Shown here one piece after another: positions 13,193-21,676 of a DNA stretch of 37,789 nt. The stretch covers positions 1 through 37,789 of the forward strand of contig CAZWVA010000019.1 in NCBI GenBank assembly GCA_964636885.1, given 5' to 3'. Below the pieces are notes generated by a model. That model saw only the letters and a program-made list of their open reading frames with translations, made no database searches and was not told the DNA's origin. The translations under genes were made by a program, and so were the position numbers. Positions within the stretch are counted from its first letter, which is position 1, and each line of letters begins with the position of its first letter. Origin of the DNA: CAZWVA01 sp964636885 (lineage in GTDB: Bacteria; Desulfobacterota_D; UBA1144; Nemesobacterales; CSP1-2).

Positions 13193-14917
13193 CTACTTAT
13201 CGAACTGCCGACCGTTAAGGAGTGCCTCGATTTCCTTTTCAACCTCCTCGATCCCTACCTTCTTTGAGATCCCTCCCTTTCTCAGCTTTATCTCCACGGC
13301 GTCCTCCCTGAGGGTCCTAGGGCCAACCGTGATATGTATGGGAATACCGATCAGGTCTGCATCCTTAAACTTAATCCCCGCGCTCTCCTCCCTATCATCG
13401 ATAATAACATCAACGCCGATATCGATCAGCCTTTTATATATGCCCTCCGCAACCCCTTTTACGCGCTCCTCTTTCACGTTAAGCGGAAGAACGACCACCT
13501 GAAAGGGCGCCAGGGCAAGGGGAAATACTATGCCGTTGTCATCATGGTTCTGCTCTATCGCAGCGGCAACCGTGCGCCCGATGCCTATCCCATAGCACCC
13601 CATGATAAAGAACCTCTCCTTTCCATTTGCATCGATAAAAGTCGCATTCATGCTCTCGCTGTACTTGGTGCCGAGCTTAAAGACATGACCGACCTCTATA
13701 CCCCTGCTCGAGCGAAGAACCCCATCCTTACATCTAGGACACGGCTCCCCGTCTGAGGCCACCCTAATATCGGCAAACAGGTCCACCTGAAAATCCCTTC
13801 CGAGATTGACATTAACGAGGTGGTAATCACGCCTATTGGCCCCAGTAACGGCATTTCTTATATTACGGATAGACCTATCGGCGATGATTCTAACCTTAAT
13901 CCCAACGGGACCGCTAAATCCTAAAGGCCCGTTTGTCACCTTTTCTATGGTCTTTCCAGAAGCGAGTTCAACCGTATCCGCTCCGATTGCCCTTTTGAGT
14001 TTGGTTAGGCTGAGTTCGTGGTTGCCTCGGACAAGTGCGGCAATGGGATTCCCATCGGCCTCTACTATCATGGTCTTTATGAGATCCCCCGGCTTAACAT
14101 TTAGAAACGATGCAACCTCTCCCACCGTCTTCAGGTTGGGTGTATAAACCTCTCGTATAGGACTTTCCTCCTGAGCACCGCTTTCTATATCACCTCCCTC
14201 CCCTATCTCGGCAAGTTCAAGATTTGCAGCGTAATCGCACCTATTACAGCTCATAATAACATCCTCCCCGGTTGGGGCAAGAACCATGAACTCATGTGAT
14301 GAGCTTCCACCTATATTCCCGGTATCTGCCAGGACGGCTCTAAACTCAAGCCCGCATCTCTCAAAGATACGGCTATAGGCATCGTACATAGCCTGGTAGG
14401 ACCTATCCGCCCCTTCGTCGTCCGCATCGAAGCTGTAGGCGTCCTTCATTATGAATTCCCTTGCCCGCATCACACCGAATCGCGGACGGATCTCATCTCT
14501 AAACTTCATCTGAATCTGATACAGGTTTACCGGGAGTTGCTTATAGGAGCGGATCTCCCTACGTACTATATCGGTTATAATCTCCTCGTGTGTGGGGCCA
14601 AGACAGAACTCCCTTTCAGCCCTATCCTTAAACCTGAGGAGTTCTTTTCCATACTTGTCCCATCTCCCGCTTTCCCTCCAAAGCTCAGCAGGAAGAACGG
14701 AGGGCATTAGGAGCTCAATCGCCCCTGCGCGGTTCATCTCCTCTCTAACTATGCCTTCAACCCTCCTTATAGAGCGAAGACCGAGTGGAAGGTAGTTATA
14801 GATCCCAGCCGCGAGCTTCCTTATCATGCCCGCCCGAACCATGAGCCTATGGCTTATCACCTCGGCATCCGCAGGGTCCTCTTTTAGGGTGGGAAGGAAG
14901 AAGTTCGAGTATCTCAT
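13193..14917 (-). CDS. proS: Prolyl-tRNA synthetase, bacterial type
   Basis: 574 aa, the bacterial (ProS type 1) architecture. Class II catalytic motifs are split around an editing insertion: motif 1 region and FCLGPTHEEIITDIVRREIR near 106-125, motif 2 MKFRDEIRPRFGVMRAREF near 142-160, the YbaK-like cis-editing domain (about 225-400) that removes Ala-tRNA(Pro), then motif 3 with GCYGIGIGRTVAA near 442-454 and the anticodon-binding domain. It charges tRNA-Pro in the cytoplasm; a tRNA-Pro(CGG) gene lies elsewhere in the window. It is the first gene of a pair with pyrF. Confidence 0.96.
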   Translation of the reverse strand: MRYSNFFLPTLKEDPADAEVISHRLMVRAGMIRKLAAGIYNYLPLGLRSIRRVEGIVREEMNRAGAIELLMPSVLPAELWRESGRWDKYGKELLRFKDRAEREFCLGPTHEEIITDIVRREIRSYKQLPVNLYQIQMKFRDEIRPRFGVMRAREFIMKDAYSFDADDEGADRSYQAMYDAYSRIFERCGLEFRAVLADTGNIGGSSSHEFMVLAPTGEDVIMSCNRCDYAANLELAEIGEGGDIESGAQEESPIREVYTPNLKTVGEVASFLNVKPGDLIKTMIVEADGNPIAALVRGNHELSLTKLKRAIGADTVELASGKTIEKVTNGPLGFSGPVGIKVRIIADRSIRNIRNAVTGANRRDYHLVNVNLGRDFQVDLFADIRVASDGEPCPRCKDGVLRSSRGIEVGHVFKLGTKYSESMNATFIDANGKERFFIMGCYGIGIGRTVAAAIEQNHDDNGIVFPLALAPFQVVVLPLNVKEERVKGVAEGIYKRLIDIGVDVIIDDREESAGIKFKDADLIGIPIHITVGPRTLREDAVEIKLRKGGISKKVGIEEVEKEIEALLNGRQFDK

Positions 14918-15048
14918 CTCTCCGCCTCAAGGGTAATAAGTTACAGATTTTATCGCCAAAAGCAATAAGAGCGCCCTAGGCTATAAGGTAAATAACGTTA
15001 ATCACGTCTTTCAGTTAGGTATATGGTGATTATATCAAAAAGACCCTG

Positions 15049-15054
15049 TATAAT
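15049..15054 (+). promoter_or_regulatory. -10 element ahead of the DUF411 gene
   Basis: A perfect TATAAT lies 50 bases before the ATG. I find no clear -35 at 16-18 bases upstream, so it may need an activator. Confidence 0.35.
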
Positions 15055-15103
15055 TAAGCAGGAGATCATAACCTCCACAACAGATAAAAAGAGAGGTCTT
15101 TAA

Positions 15104-15571
15104 ATGGATATGAATACGCTCTTGAGGCGAATTACTCTCGTAGCCCTACTCACCTTTACAGTGGGAGCACCTTTGGCGTTCTCCGAATCCAAATCCGATG
15201 GAACCATTGTCACCGTCTATAAGAATCCTTCCTGTGGTTGCTGTACAAAGTGGGTTGACCATCTAAGGGAGTACGGTTTCAAGGTAACCGTACACGACAC
15301 ATCCAACCTGGATCAGATTAAGGCAAGGTACGTGGTTCCGAGGGCGCTCTTCTCCTGCCATACCGCAATCGTTAGTGGTTATGTGGTTGAAGGGCATGTG
15401 CCCGCAGATGTTATTGAGAGGATGCTAGAGGAAAGGCCGAAGGTTATTGGAATCGCGGTTCCGGGCATGCCTATGGGCTCACCTGGAATGGAGGGGCAAT
15501 ATAGCGAGCCCTACGATGTCCTTACATTCGACCGCGACGGCAGGACCAATGTGTATGCGAATCGGAAGTAG
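15104..15571 (+). CDS. Periplasmic DUF411 metal (copper) protein
   Basis: 155 aa. A signal peptide (LLRRITLVALLTFTVGAPLAFS) leads into a thioredoxin-like DUF411 domain. Conserved family features are present: VYKNPSCGCCTKW with C44, C46 and C47; the SCHTA segment with C85 and H86; EGHVPADVIERML; and the VPGMPMGSPGME loop. DUF411 proteins include CopG of copper-resistance islands, which binds copper through these cysteines in the periplasm. No other copper genes are nearby, so the metal is inferred from the family. ATG follows AGAGGT. It is convergent with ispG. Confidence 0.85.
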   Translation: MDMNTLLRRITLVALLTFTVGAPLAFSESKSDGTIVTVYKNPSCGCCTKWVDHLREYGFKVTVHDTSNLDQIKARYVVPRALFSCHTAIVSGYVVEGHVPADVIERMLEERPKVIGIAVPGMPMGSPGMEGQYSEPYDVLTFDRDGRTNVYANRK

Positions 15572-15609
15572 TGACTTTCTAATGCACTAATGGGGAAGGT
15601 AGAAAAGAA

Positions 15610-16677
15610 CTAAGACCGATTAACCGCGAATTCTTCTATCTCCCGGACAAGCTGATCAACGAGTTCCTCCTCCCTAAACGACCTAACCAGCTTGCCGTCC
15701 CTATAGAGCATCCCCTTCCCTCTTCCCCCAGCGATGCCTATATCCGCCTCTGAGGCCTCCCCCGGTCCGTTTACGACGCATCCAAGTATGGCGACCTTAA
15801 TGGGCCTTGGAAGTTCGATACCTCCTATCCTGTCCTCCACGTCCCTTACGAGCCTCATAAGATCGATCTCAAGCCTTCCGCAGCCCGGGCAGGAGATTAT
15901 CTCTATGCCGTTTTTCCTGATCCCAAGGGACCTCAATATGCCTATTCCGACATAGACCTCTTCGACCGGGTCTCCGGTAAGGGACACCCTTATCGTATCC
16001 CCTATCCCCTCGGCGAGTAGGGTCCCTATACCGACTGCGGACTTTATGGTTCCCATCTTTACGGTTCCGGCCTCCGTAACCCCGAGGTGGAGCGGGTAGT
16101 CCGTCCTCTCGGCTATAATCCTATAGGCCTCTATCATCCTCATAACGTCCGTGGACTTTACGGAGATCTTTATATCCCTAAAGTCCAGATCCTCTAGGAT
16201 TCTAACGTGTCTAAAAGCGCTCTCAGCGAGGGCCTCGGGGGTGGGACTCCCGTACCTTTTCAGTATGTCCTTCTCAAGAGAGCCGGAATTTACGCCTATC
16301 CTTATCGGGATCCCCCTCTCCTTAACGGCATCGACCACGGCCTTTATCCTGGCCTTTGAGCCTATGTTTCCGGGGTTTATCCTCATGCCGTCAACGCCCT
16401 GTTTTACCGCCTCAAGGGCGAGACGATAATCGAAGTGGATGTCGGAGACTATGGGGATGTTTACCCTCTTCTTTATCTCGCCAAGGGATCTTGCCGCCTC
16501 CATATCGGGAACGGCAAGTCTAACTATATCGCAACCCGCTTTTTCAAGCCTCTTTATCTCACTAACGGTTGCGGGAATATCCCTCGTATCCGTCTTTGTC
16601 ATGGACTGTACGGTTATTGGGGCACCGCCACCAACTTTTACGTTACCCAGGGTAATCTGCCTCGATTGCCTACGCAT
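15610..16677 (-). CDS. ispG: (E)-4-hydroxy-3-methylbut-2-enyl-diphosphate synthase
   Basis: 355 aa, IspG/GcpE of the MEP isoprenoid pathway. It reductively opens MEcPP to HMBPP using a 4Fe-4S cluster. The cluster ligands are C263 and C266 (SCPGCGR), C300 (GCVVNGPGEA) and probably E307. The N-terminal TIM barrel begins with the family's R-x-I-x-L-G-N-V-x-VGGGAPITVQSMT lead. It is the short bacterial form without the plant-type insertion. The stop is near a convergent DUF411 gene, and it has its own promoter between era and itself. Confidence 0.96.
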   Translation of the reverse strand: MRRQSRQITLGNVKVGGGAPITVQSMTKTDTRDIPATVSEIKRLEKAGCDIVRLAVPDMEAARSLGEIKKRVNIPIVSDIHFDYRLALEAVKQGVDGMRINPGNIGSKARIKAVVDAVKERGIPIRIGVNSGSLEKDILKRYGSPTPEALAESAFRHVRILEDLDFRDIKISVKSTDVMRMIEAYRIIAERTDYPLHLGVTEAGTVKMGTIKSAVGIGTLLAEGIGDTIRVSLTGDPVEEVYVGIGILRSLGIRKNGIEIISCPGCGRLEIDLMRLVRDVEDRIGGIELPRPIKVAILGCVVNGPGEASEADIGIAGGRGKGMLYRDGKLVRSFREEELVDQLVREIEEFAVNRS

Positions 16678-16688
16678 TCAGGTTTAGA

Positions 16689-16717
16689 AGATTAGTGTAA
16701 ACACCTGGTGGTGTCAA
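16689..16717 (-). promoter_or_regulatory. ispG promoter
   Basis: On the minus strand a perfect TTGACA (16717-16712), 17 bases, TAATCT (16694-16689), immediately before the ispG start in the era-ispG gap. The topA promoter shows the same -10 hexamer. Confidence 0.45.
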
Positions 16718-16722
16718 GTTGA

Positions 16723-17631
16723 CTAAACCCCGTATCCAAACTCCTTTATCAGATCCCCCCTTTGGGTCCACCTCTCTTTTACCTTAACCCAGAGTTGGAG
16801 ATAGACCTTTGCCCCTAGGATCCTTTCTATATCCTCTCTTGCGAGGGTTCCAATCCGTTTTAGCATCCTCCCCTGGTCACCGATTATGATTCCTTTATGG
16901 TTTTCCCTTTCGACGTATATCAGGGCCGATACCCTCACCAGCTTCTTCTCAGGAACGTCCTGGAACTCCTCAACCACAACAGCGGTCTTATAGGGGATCT
17001 CCTCACGAGTGAGGTTGAAGACCTTCTCCCTTATGAGTTCAGCCACAAGAAACCTCTCGGGCTGGTCCGTAATCATGTCGTCAGGGAAGTACTTAGGACC
17101 CTCTGGAAGGTATCTCTTTATGGTATCTATAAGATCGTCTATACCGTCTGCCTTAAGGGCGGAGATGGGGATTACCTCAAGGAACTTGCCTTCGAATCTC
17201 TGCGACTCCGCTATAATCTCAAGGATCCTTCCCTTCTTTACCGTATCTATTTTATTAATAACCAATATGGCCGGTTTTGGCAGGCTATCGATTATAAACC
17301 GGTCGCCCTTGCCGAACGGGTCATCAACCTCGATCATCATCAGAATAACATCCGCCTCCCCAAGGGTGGACATCGCGGTCTGAACCATGGCCTTTCCAAG
17401 CTCTCCCTTTGCCTTGTGTATGCCGGGTGTGTCAAGGAAAACGAGTTGGGCATCGGGAAGAGTCTTGATGCCGACCACACGGTTCCTTGTCGTATTTGGC
17501 TTTTCCGAGACCGCTGCGATCTTCTCGCCGACTATCACGTTTAGAAGGGTGGATTTCCCAACGTTTGGTCTTCCGACTATAGAGATAAAACCAGAGCGAA
17601 AGGCTTCTTGTTTTCTTTGTTCTTGTTCCAT
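16723..17631 (-). CDS. era: GTPase Era (16S rRNA / 30S maturation)
   Basis: 302 aa. The G domain has G1 GRPNVGKST (20-28), the TTRNR switch I, DTPGIHKAKGELG (G3) and NKID (G4). A C-terminal KH domain (about 215-295) carries the GxxGxxLKRIG-type loop GDQGRMLKRIG. Era binds the 3' end of 16S rRNA around the anti-Shine-Dalgarno sequence during 30S assembly. ATG start. It ends 46 bases before the ispG start, so read-through is possible, although ispG also has a promoter. Confidence 0.96.
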   Translation of the reverse strand: MEQEQRKQEAFRSGFISIVGRPNVGKSTLLNVIVGEKIAAVSEKPNTTRNRVVGIKTLPDAQLVFLDTPGIHKAKGELGKAMVQTAMSTLGEADVILMMIEVDDPFGKGDRFIIDSLPKPAILVINKIDTVKKGRILEIIAESQRFEGKFLEVIPISALKADGIDDLIDTIKRYLPEGPKYFPDDMITDQPERFLVAELIREKVFNLTREEIPYKTAVVVEEFQDVPEKKLVRVSALIYVERENHKGIIIGDQGRMLKRIGTLAREDIERILGAKVYLQLWVKVKERWTQRGDLIKEFGYGV

Positions 17632-17695
17632 CTTAGCTCCCTATCTAACCTGAATAGATCACATATCAAGCCTCTTTATCCTATGCTTTGACATT

Positions 17696-17722
17696 AAAGG
17701 TCCATCTTCTAACGGACCCTTT
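17696..17722 (-). terminator. Possible terminator of the remnant locus
   Basis: AAAGGTCC (17696-17703) and GGACCCTTT (17714-17722) pair with one bulge. It lies between the decayed aldehyde dehydrogenase piece and era. The following TTTAATG is a poor U tract. Confidence 0.3.
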
Positions 17723-17889
17723 AGTCACCGATTTTAAATAACCGTCGGATTATCTTCTATTGTAGATATCAGGACGTATTTTACACGCTCTCTCTCTTTC
17801 CAGTCCTATTCTTATACACATTTAAGTATACCCAAAAAGCTTATCCTGGCTTTATTCCGAAACCAATCAAGCCCTATCGCTCATCTATC

Positions 17890-18077
17890 TTACTGATACC
17901 ATCCAAGTGGAGCCTCGCTGAGATTAATCGTAACCTGCTTCAACTGTGTATACTCCTCTGTAAAAACCGTTGGTGAGACATAGAAACCCTTTTTGAGCTC
18001 GCCGTTTTGAAACCGCTTCCCACCGTAGGCGATCTCGGTCCCTTCCTTCTTCCCAAGCTCTATGTGGTGCATCACCC
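17890..18077 (-). pseudogene. Aldehyde dehydrogenase remnant (two C-terminal pieces)
   Basis: A 61-codon frame reads VMHHIELGKKEG...YGGKR...KGFYVSPTVFT, the segment of NAD-dependent aldehyde dehydrogenases before the late catalytic region. It then jumps directly to EEYTQLKQVTINLSEAPLGWY and stop, the true C-terminal end of that family. In intact enzymes roughly 100 residues, including the E-I-F-G-P region and the GGYKQSG loop, lie between these two pieces, and the catalytic Cys and Glu are upstream of what remains. So this is an in-frame internal deletion joined to a 5' truncation. It has no independent ribosome binding site and cannot be active. Confidence 0.8.
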
Positions 18078-18164
18078 TTAAACGTATTTCTCTCTGAGTT
18101 CGATCATCCGCCTCGCCTTCGGCCCCGGTATATCGGTCTTTAGATTCCCTTTGGATCTGCCCAT
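18078..18164 (-). pseudogene. 5' remnant of a class III (GABA-type) aminotransferase
   Basis: ATG at 18164, just after AGGAG, opens a 28-codon frame: MGRSKGNLKTDIPGPKARR, MIELREKYV, stop. The T-x-I-P-G-P-K-A-x-x-x-I-E-x-R-x-x-Y-V pattern is the usual N-terminus of 4-aminobutyrate aminotransferases (GabT-like, about 430-450 aa). The frame then breaks, and one base after the stop the sequence turns into aldehyde dehydrogenase. A deletion apparently fused gabT-like 5' codons to a downstream semialdehyde dehydrogenase, erasing about 1.5-2.5 kb. Confidence 0.65.
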
Positions 18165-18299
18165 TCTCCTGGATCTCCCGGATAGATTTTTGCTATCATT
18201 GTCCCTACGAAGAGTAACTCATTGTCAACAGAGATTTTTCCATGATTGACATTTCACATCTGAGGAAATCAAGAATAAAGCGCATCGGCTCAGATTCGC

Positions 18300-18327
18300 T
18301 TGCCAAATCCGCTATAGAGGTTAACAT
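18300..18327 (+). promoter_or_regulatory. Possible aspS promoter
   Basis: TTGCCA (18300-18305), 16 bases, TAACAT (18322-18327), with a leader of about 33 bases before the aspS ATG. Both hexamers are imperfect. Confidence 0.35.
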
Positions 18328-18366
18328 TGTAAACACCCCCTATTTACAGAGAAAGGAGCCACTCTT

Positions 18367-20157
18367 ATGCTTGAGCTTTTAGGAGACTGGAAGAGGAGCG
18401 ATTATTGTGGAACCCTCGGAGTAAAGGATCTGGGGCGTGAGGTGACACTCATGGGATGGGTTCAATCAAAGAGGGATCACGGAGGACTCATATTCGTGGA
18501 TCTAAGGGACAGGGAGGGAATCGTCCAGGTCGTTTTTAATCCGCAACTCAGCCGTGAATCCCACGAGAAGGCAGGGCAACTCAAGGACGAATGGATAGTC
18601 GCGGTAAGAGGTACCGTAGTGAAGCGTCCACCTGAGACCATAAACCCAAATATCAAAACCGGGGAGATAGAGGTAATTTCGAAGGAGATAAGGATACTCA
18701 ACACTTCAAAGCCCCTCCCCTTCCCCATAGAGAACGAGATAAAGGTGGACGAACTCCTAAGGATGAAGTACCGGTTCCTGGATTTGAGAAGGCCGGAGAT
18801 GAAAGACAGGATCCTCCTCAGGCATAGGGTAGTAAGCGCTACTAGAAGCTACCTGAACTCGAACGGATTTATAGAGATAGAAACCCCTTACCTCACGAGG
18901 TCAACTCCCGAAGGGGCAAGGGATTTTCTGGTTCCAAGCAGGCTTAATCCTGGAGAGTTCTATGCTCTTCCCCAATCGCCTCAGCTTCTTAAGCAGACCC
19001 TTATGATCTCCGGATTCGATCGATACTACCAGATAGTGCGCTGTTTTCGGGACGAGGATCTAAGGGCTGACCGTCAACCCGAGTTTACACAGATCGATCT
19101 GGAGATGTCCTTTGTAAGAGAGGACGACGTTATGGAGACGATCGAGGGAATGCTAAAAGCCATTTTTAAGGAGGCATTGGGGATTAACATTCAAACTCCG
19201 TTTCCCAGGATGGGATACGACGAGGCCATGCTTAAATACGGAAACGACAAGCCGGACATAAGGTTCGGTCTTGAGCTCTCCGACATTACGGAGGTATTTA
19301 GGGATTCGGGATTTAAGGTGTTTAGCGATGCCATAAGAAGGGGCGGAATCGTAAAGGCGATTAACCTAAAGGGAAAGGCCTCCGAGTTTTCGAGAAAGGA
19401 ATTAGACGATCTAGTGGAATTCGCAAAATCACTCGGGGCAAAGGGACTTGCCTGGATAAGGGTTTCCAATGGCGAATGGCAATCCCCTATAGCCAAGTTT
19501 CTAAGCGAAACAGAGAGGGAAGGATTAAAAAAGACCTTAGAGATCGAGGATGGGGACGTCATATTCTTTGGAGCCGATTCGGCCTATACGGTTAACCTCG
19601 TTCTTTCAAACCTGAGGCTCCGCCTTGGAGAGAGATTCAACATGATCGACCATAGTAGATTCGCTTTTCTCTGGATAGTGGATTTTCCCCTCCTCGAGTT
19701 CGATGAAACCGAAAAGCGCTTCGTCGCCATGCATCATCCGTTTACATCGCCTAAAGAGGAGGACCTGGCACTACTAGATAGAGCCCCACAAAGGGTAAGG
19801 GCAAGGGCCTATGACGTCGTTCTAAACGGCGTTGAGATTGGAGGTGGGAGTATAAGGATACATAGGAGCGACATACAAAGGAAGCTCTTTGACATGATCG
19901 GACTGGAGCCGGAAGAGGCAAGGAAGAAATTCGGCTTCCTTCTCGAAGCCCTAGAATTCGGGGCCCCTCCCCACGGGGGAATCGCCCTGGGGCTGGATCG
20001 TCTGGTTATGCTGATCGCCGGTGCGGACTCCATAAGGGACGTCATAGCCTTTCCAAAGACACAAAAAGGGGTCTGCCCGCTTACCGAGGCCCCTTCGCCG
20101 GTCGATCCGAAACAGCTCCTCGAGTTGAAAATAAGGGTGGACGTAAAAGAAAAATAG
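18367..20157 (+). CDS. aspS: Aspartyl-tRNA synthetase, bacterial type
   Basis: 596 aa. An N-terminal OB anticodon-binding domain (VTLMGWVQSKRDHGGLIFVDL near 23-43) is followed by the class II core, with flipping loop and motif 2 (FRDEDLRADRQPEFTQIDLE near 226-245). The bacterial GAD insertion domain occupies about 290-410, and motif 3 (GGIALGLDRLVML) is near 538-550. The length and GAD domain mark the bacterial rather than the archaeal type. Whether it is discriminating or also charges tRNA-Asn depends on Asn machinery outside the window. ATG follows AAAGGAG. A sulfatase starts 27 bases downstream and probably shares its transcript. Confidence 0.96.
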   Translation: MLELLGDWKRSDYCGTLGVKDLGREVTLMGWVQSKRDHGGLIFVDLRDREGIVQVVFNPQLSRESHEKAGQLKDEWIVAVRGTVVKRPPETINPNIKTGEIEVISKEIRILNTSKPLPFPIENEIKVDELLRMKYRFLDLRRPEMKDRILLRHRVVSATRSYLNSNGFIEIETPYLTRSTPEGARDFLVPSRLNPGEFYALPQSPQLLKQTLMISGFDRYYQIVRCFRDEDLRADRQPEFTQIDLEMSFVREDDVMETIEGMLKAIFKEALGINIQTPFPRMGYDEAMLKYGNDKPDIRFGLELSDITEVFRDSGFKVFSDAIRRGGIVKAINLKGKASEFSRKELDDLVEFAKSLGAKGLAWIRVSNGEWQSPIAKFLSETEREGLKKTLEIEDGDVIFFGADSAYTVNLVLSNLRLRLGERFNMIDHSRFAFLWIVDFPLLEFDETEKRFVAMHHPFTSPKEEDLALLDRAPQRVRARAYDVVLNGVEIGGGSIRIHRSDIQRKLFDMIGLEPEEARKKFGFLLEALEFGAPPHGGIALGLDRLVMLIAGADSIRDVIAFPKTQKGVCPLTEAPSPVDPKQLLELKIRVDVKEK

Positions 20158-20183
20158 AATCCTCTCCAAAAGAGAGAATCGAA

Positions 20184-21665
20184 ATGGGACTCATGACCAG
20201 GCGACACTTCCTCAAGACCATTGTTAGAGGAGTTGCTTCGGCCTCATTCCCGATTCACTCATCCGTACCGAGTCTCATATCCAAGAGTAGACCAAATGTC
20301 CTTTTTATTGGAGTAGACGACCTGAATAACTGGACGGGATGTCTCGGCGGACATACAGATGTAAAAACCCCAAATATCGATAGGCTCGCAAAAAGCGGGG
20401 TTCTTTTCACAAATGCCCACTGCTCGGCTCCCATCTGCAATCCCTCAAGAACCAGCCTCATGACTGGGATTCTGCCCTCTACATCAGGGGTATATACGAA
20501 TAAAGAGCCATGGAGGCCGGTGCTTCCAAACGCGGTAACTATTCCCCAGTACTTCATGGCGCAGGGTTACCGCGTAGTCGGGGCAGGAAAGATCGAACAT
20601 CCCGAATACCAGGAGCTTAGGTCCTGGAACGATTATCTTCCAACGCCCGAAGAGACATATCTTCCCACTCACCAACCCGTAAACGGCTTTGGGGATGAGT
20701 TGCCGTATAAGGGATTCGACTGGGGACCACTTGACGTAAAGGATTCGGATATGGCCGATTGGAAGATCACGGAATGGGTGGTTCGGGAGCTTAAGAAAAA
20801 ACATGACAAACCCTTTTTCCTTGCCTGCGGTATTAATAAACCCCACCTTCCATGGTACGTCCCCAGAGGGTATTTTGATATGTACCCTCCCGATAAAATC
20901 GCATTGCCCAGAGTAAAGGAAGACGATCTTGAGGACGTGCCGCCCCTTGGCCGCGATTCAGCGCTTGCATTTGGAGAGCATAAAAGGGTTCTTGAGCATA
21001 ACCAGTGGAAAAAAGCGGTCTCTGGCTATCTCGCATCCATAAGTTTTGCCGATATCTGTGTTGGACGTGTTATTGAGGCGCTTTATAAAAGCCCCTACGC
21101 CAATAGGACCATCGTTATTCTCTGGAGCGACCACGGCTTTCATATAGGAGAGAAGTCCCATTGGGGTAAAGTCACCCTCTGGGAGGAATCAACCCATATC
21201 CCCCTCATCATCGTTGCTCCCGGAGTAACAAAGGCGGGCGGAATATGCCGAAGGCCCGTAAGCCTTCTTGATATATACCCTACACTGGCCGACCTTTGCG
21301 GATTGGAAGAGAGAAGGGATCTAGAAGGGAATAGCCTAGTCCCTCTTCTAAAGAACCCAGAGGGTAAGAGCGAGAGACCCACTCTTACCACTCTTAGGCG
21401 TAATAACCACTCTATTCGTTCCGAACGATGGCGGTATATAAGGTACAGCGATGGAACAGAAGAACTCTACGATCATGAAACTGACAAGCTAGAATGGAAC
21501 AACCTGGCGGGAAAACCCGAGTATTTCGGGATCAAGAAGGAACTCGCCAGGTGGCTTCCTAAATTCAACGCGGAAGAAGCGCCGGAAAGAAGGGTGTATA
21601 GGAGAATGGAGAGGAAAAGGGAGAGAAGCATAAGGCGTGAAGAATCCGGAACCAAAAAGGACTGA
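20184..21665 (+). CDS. Tat-exported sulfatase (formylglycine-dependent, type I)
   Basis: 493 aa. A twin-arginine signal (TRRHFLKTIVRG, RR at 6-7) exports it folded. The sulfatase core follows: metal-binding FIGVDDLNNW (D45, D46), the catalytic motif C85-N-P-S-R89 in ICNPSRTSLMTG, and the late metal/His site WSDHGFHIGEKSHWGK. C85 must be oxidised to formylglycine by FGE (sumf1-type) or an anSME, neither of which is in the window. The sequence most resembles iduronate-2-sulfatase/choline-sulfatase-like enzymes, so the substrate is likely a sulfated glycan or sulfate ester; the exact one is unknown. The Lys/Arg/Glu-rich last 30 residues are unusual. Two ATGs (codons 1 and 4) are possible starts. 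Confidence 0.88.
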   Translation: MGLMTRRHFLKTIVRGVASASFPIHSSVPSLISKSRPNVLFIGVDDLNNWTGCLGGHTDVKTPNIDRLAKSGVLFTNAHCSAPICNPSRTSLMTGILPSTSGVYTNKEPWRPVLPNAVTIPQYFMAQGYRVVGAGKIEHPEYQELRSWNDYLPTPEETYLPTHQPVNGFGDELPYKGFDWGPLDVKDSDMADWKITEWVVRELKKKHDKPFFLACGINKPHLPWYVPRGYFDMYPPDKIALPRVKEDDLEDVPPLGRDSALAFGEHKRVLEHNQWKKAVSGYLASISFADICVGRVIEALYKSPYANRTIVILWSDHGFHIGEKSHWGKVTLWEESTHIPLIIVAPGVTKAGGICRRPVSLLDIYPTLADLCGLEERRDLEGNSLVPLLKNPEGKSERPTLTTLRRNNHSIRSERWRYIRYSDGTEELYDHETDKLEWNNLAGKPEYFGIKKELARWLPKFNAEEAPERRVYRRMERKRERSIRREESGTKKD

Positions 21666-21676
21666 TTCAACACCAA

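Noticed and set aside
13180..13242. Upstream extension of pyrF into proS
   Set aside because: Overlaps the end of proS and has no homology to OMP decarboxylases; ATG at 13179 fits spacing and family length.
16897..17544. 215-codon frame antisense to era
   Set aside because: Shadow ORF over the well-conserved G domain of Era.
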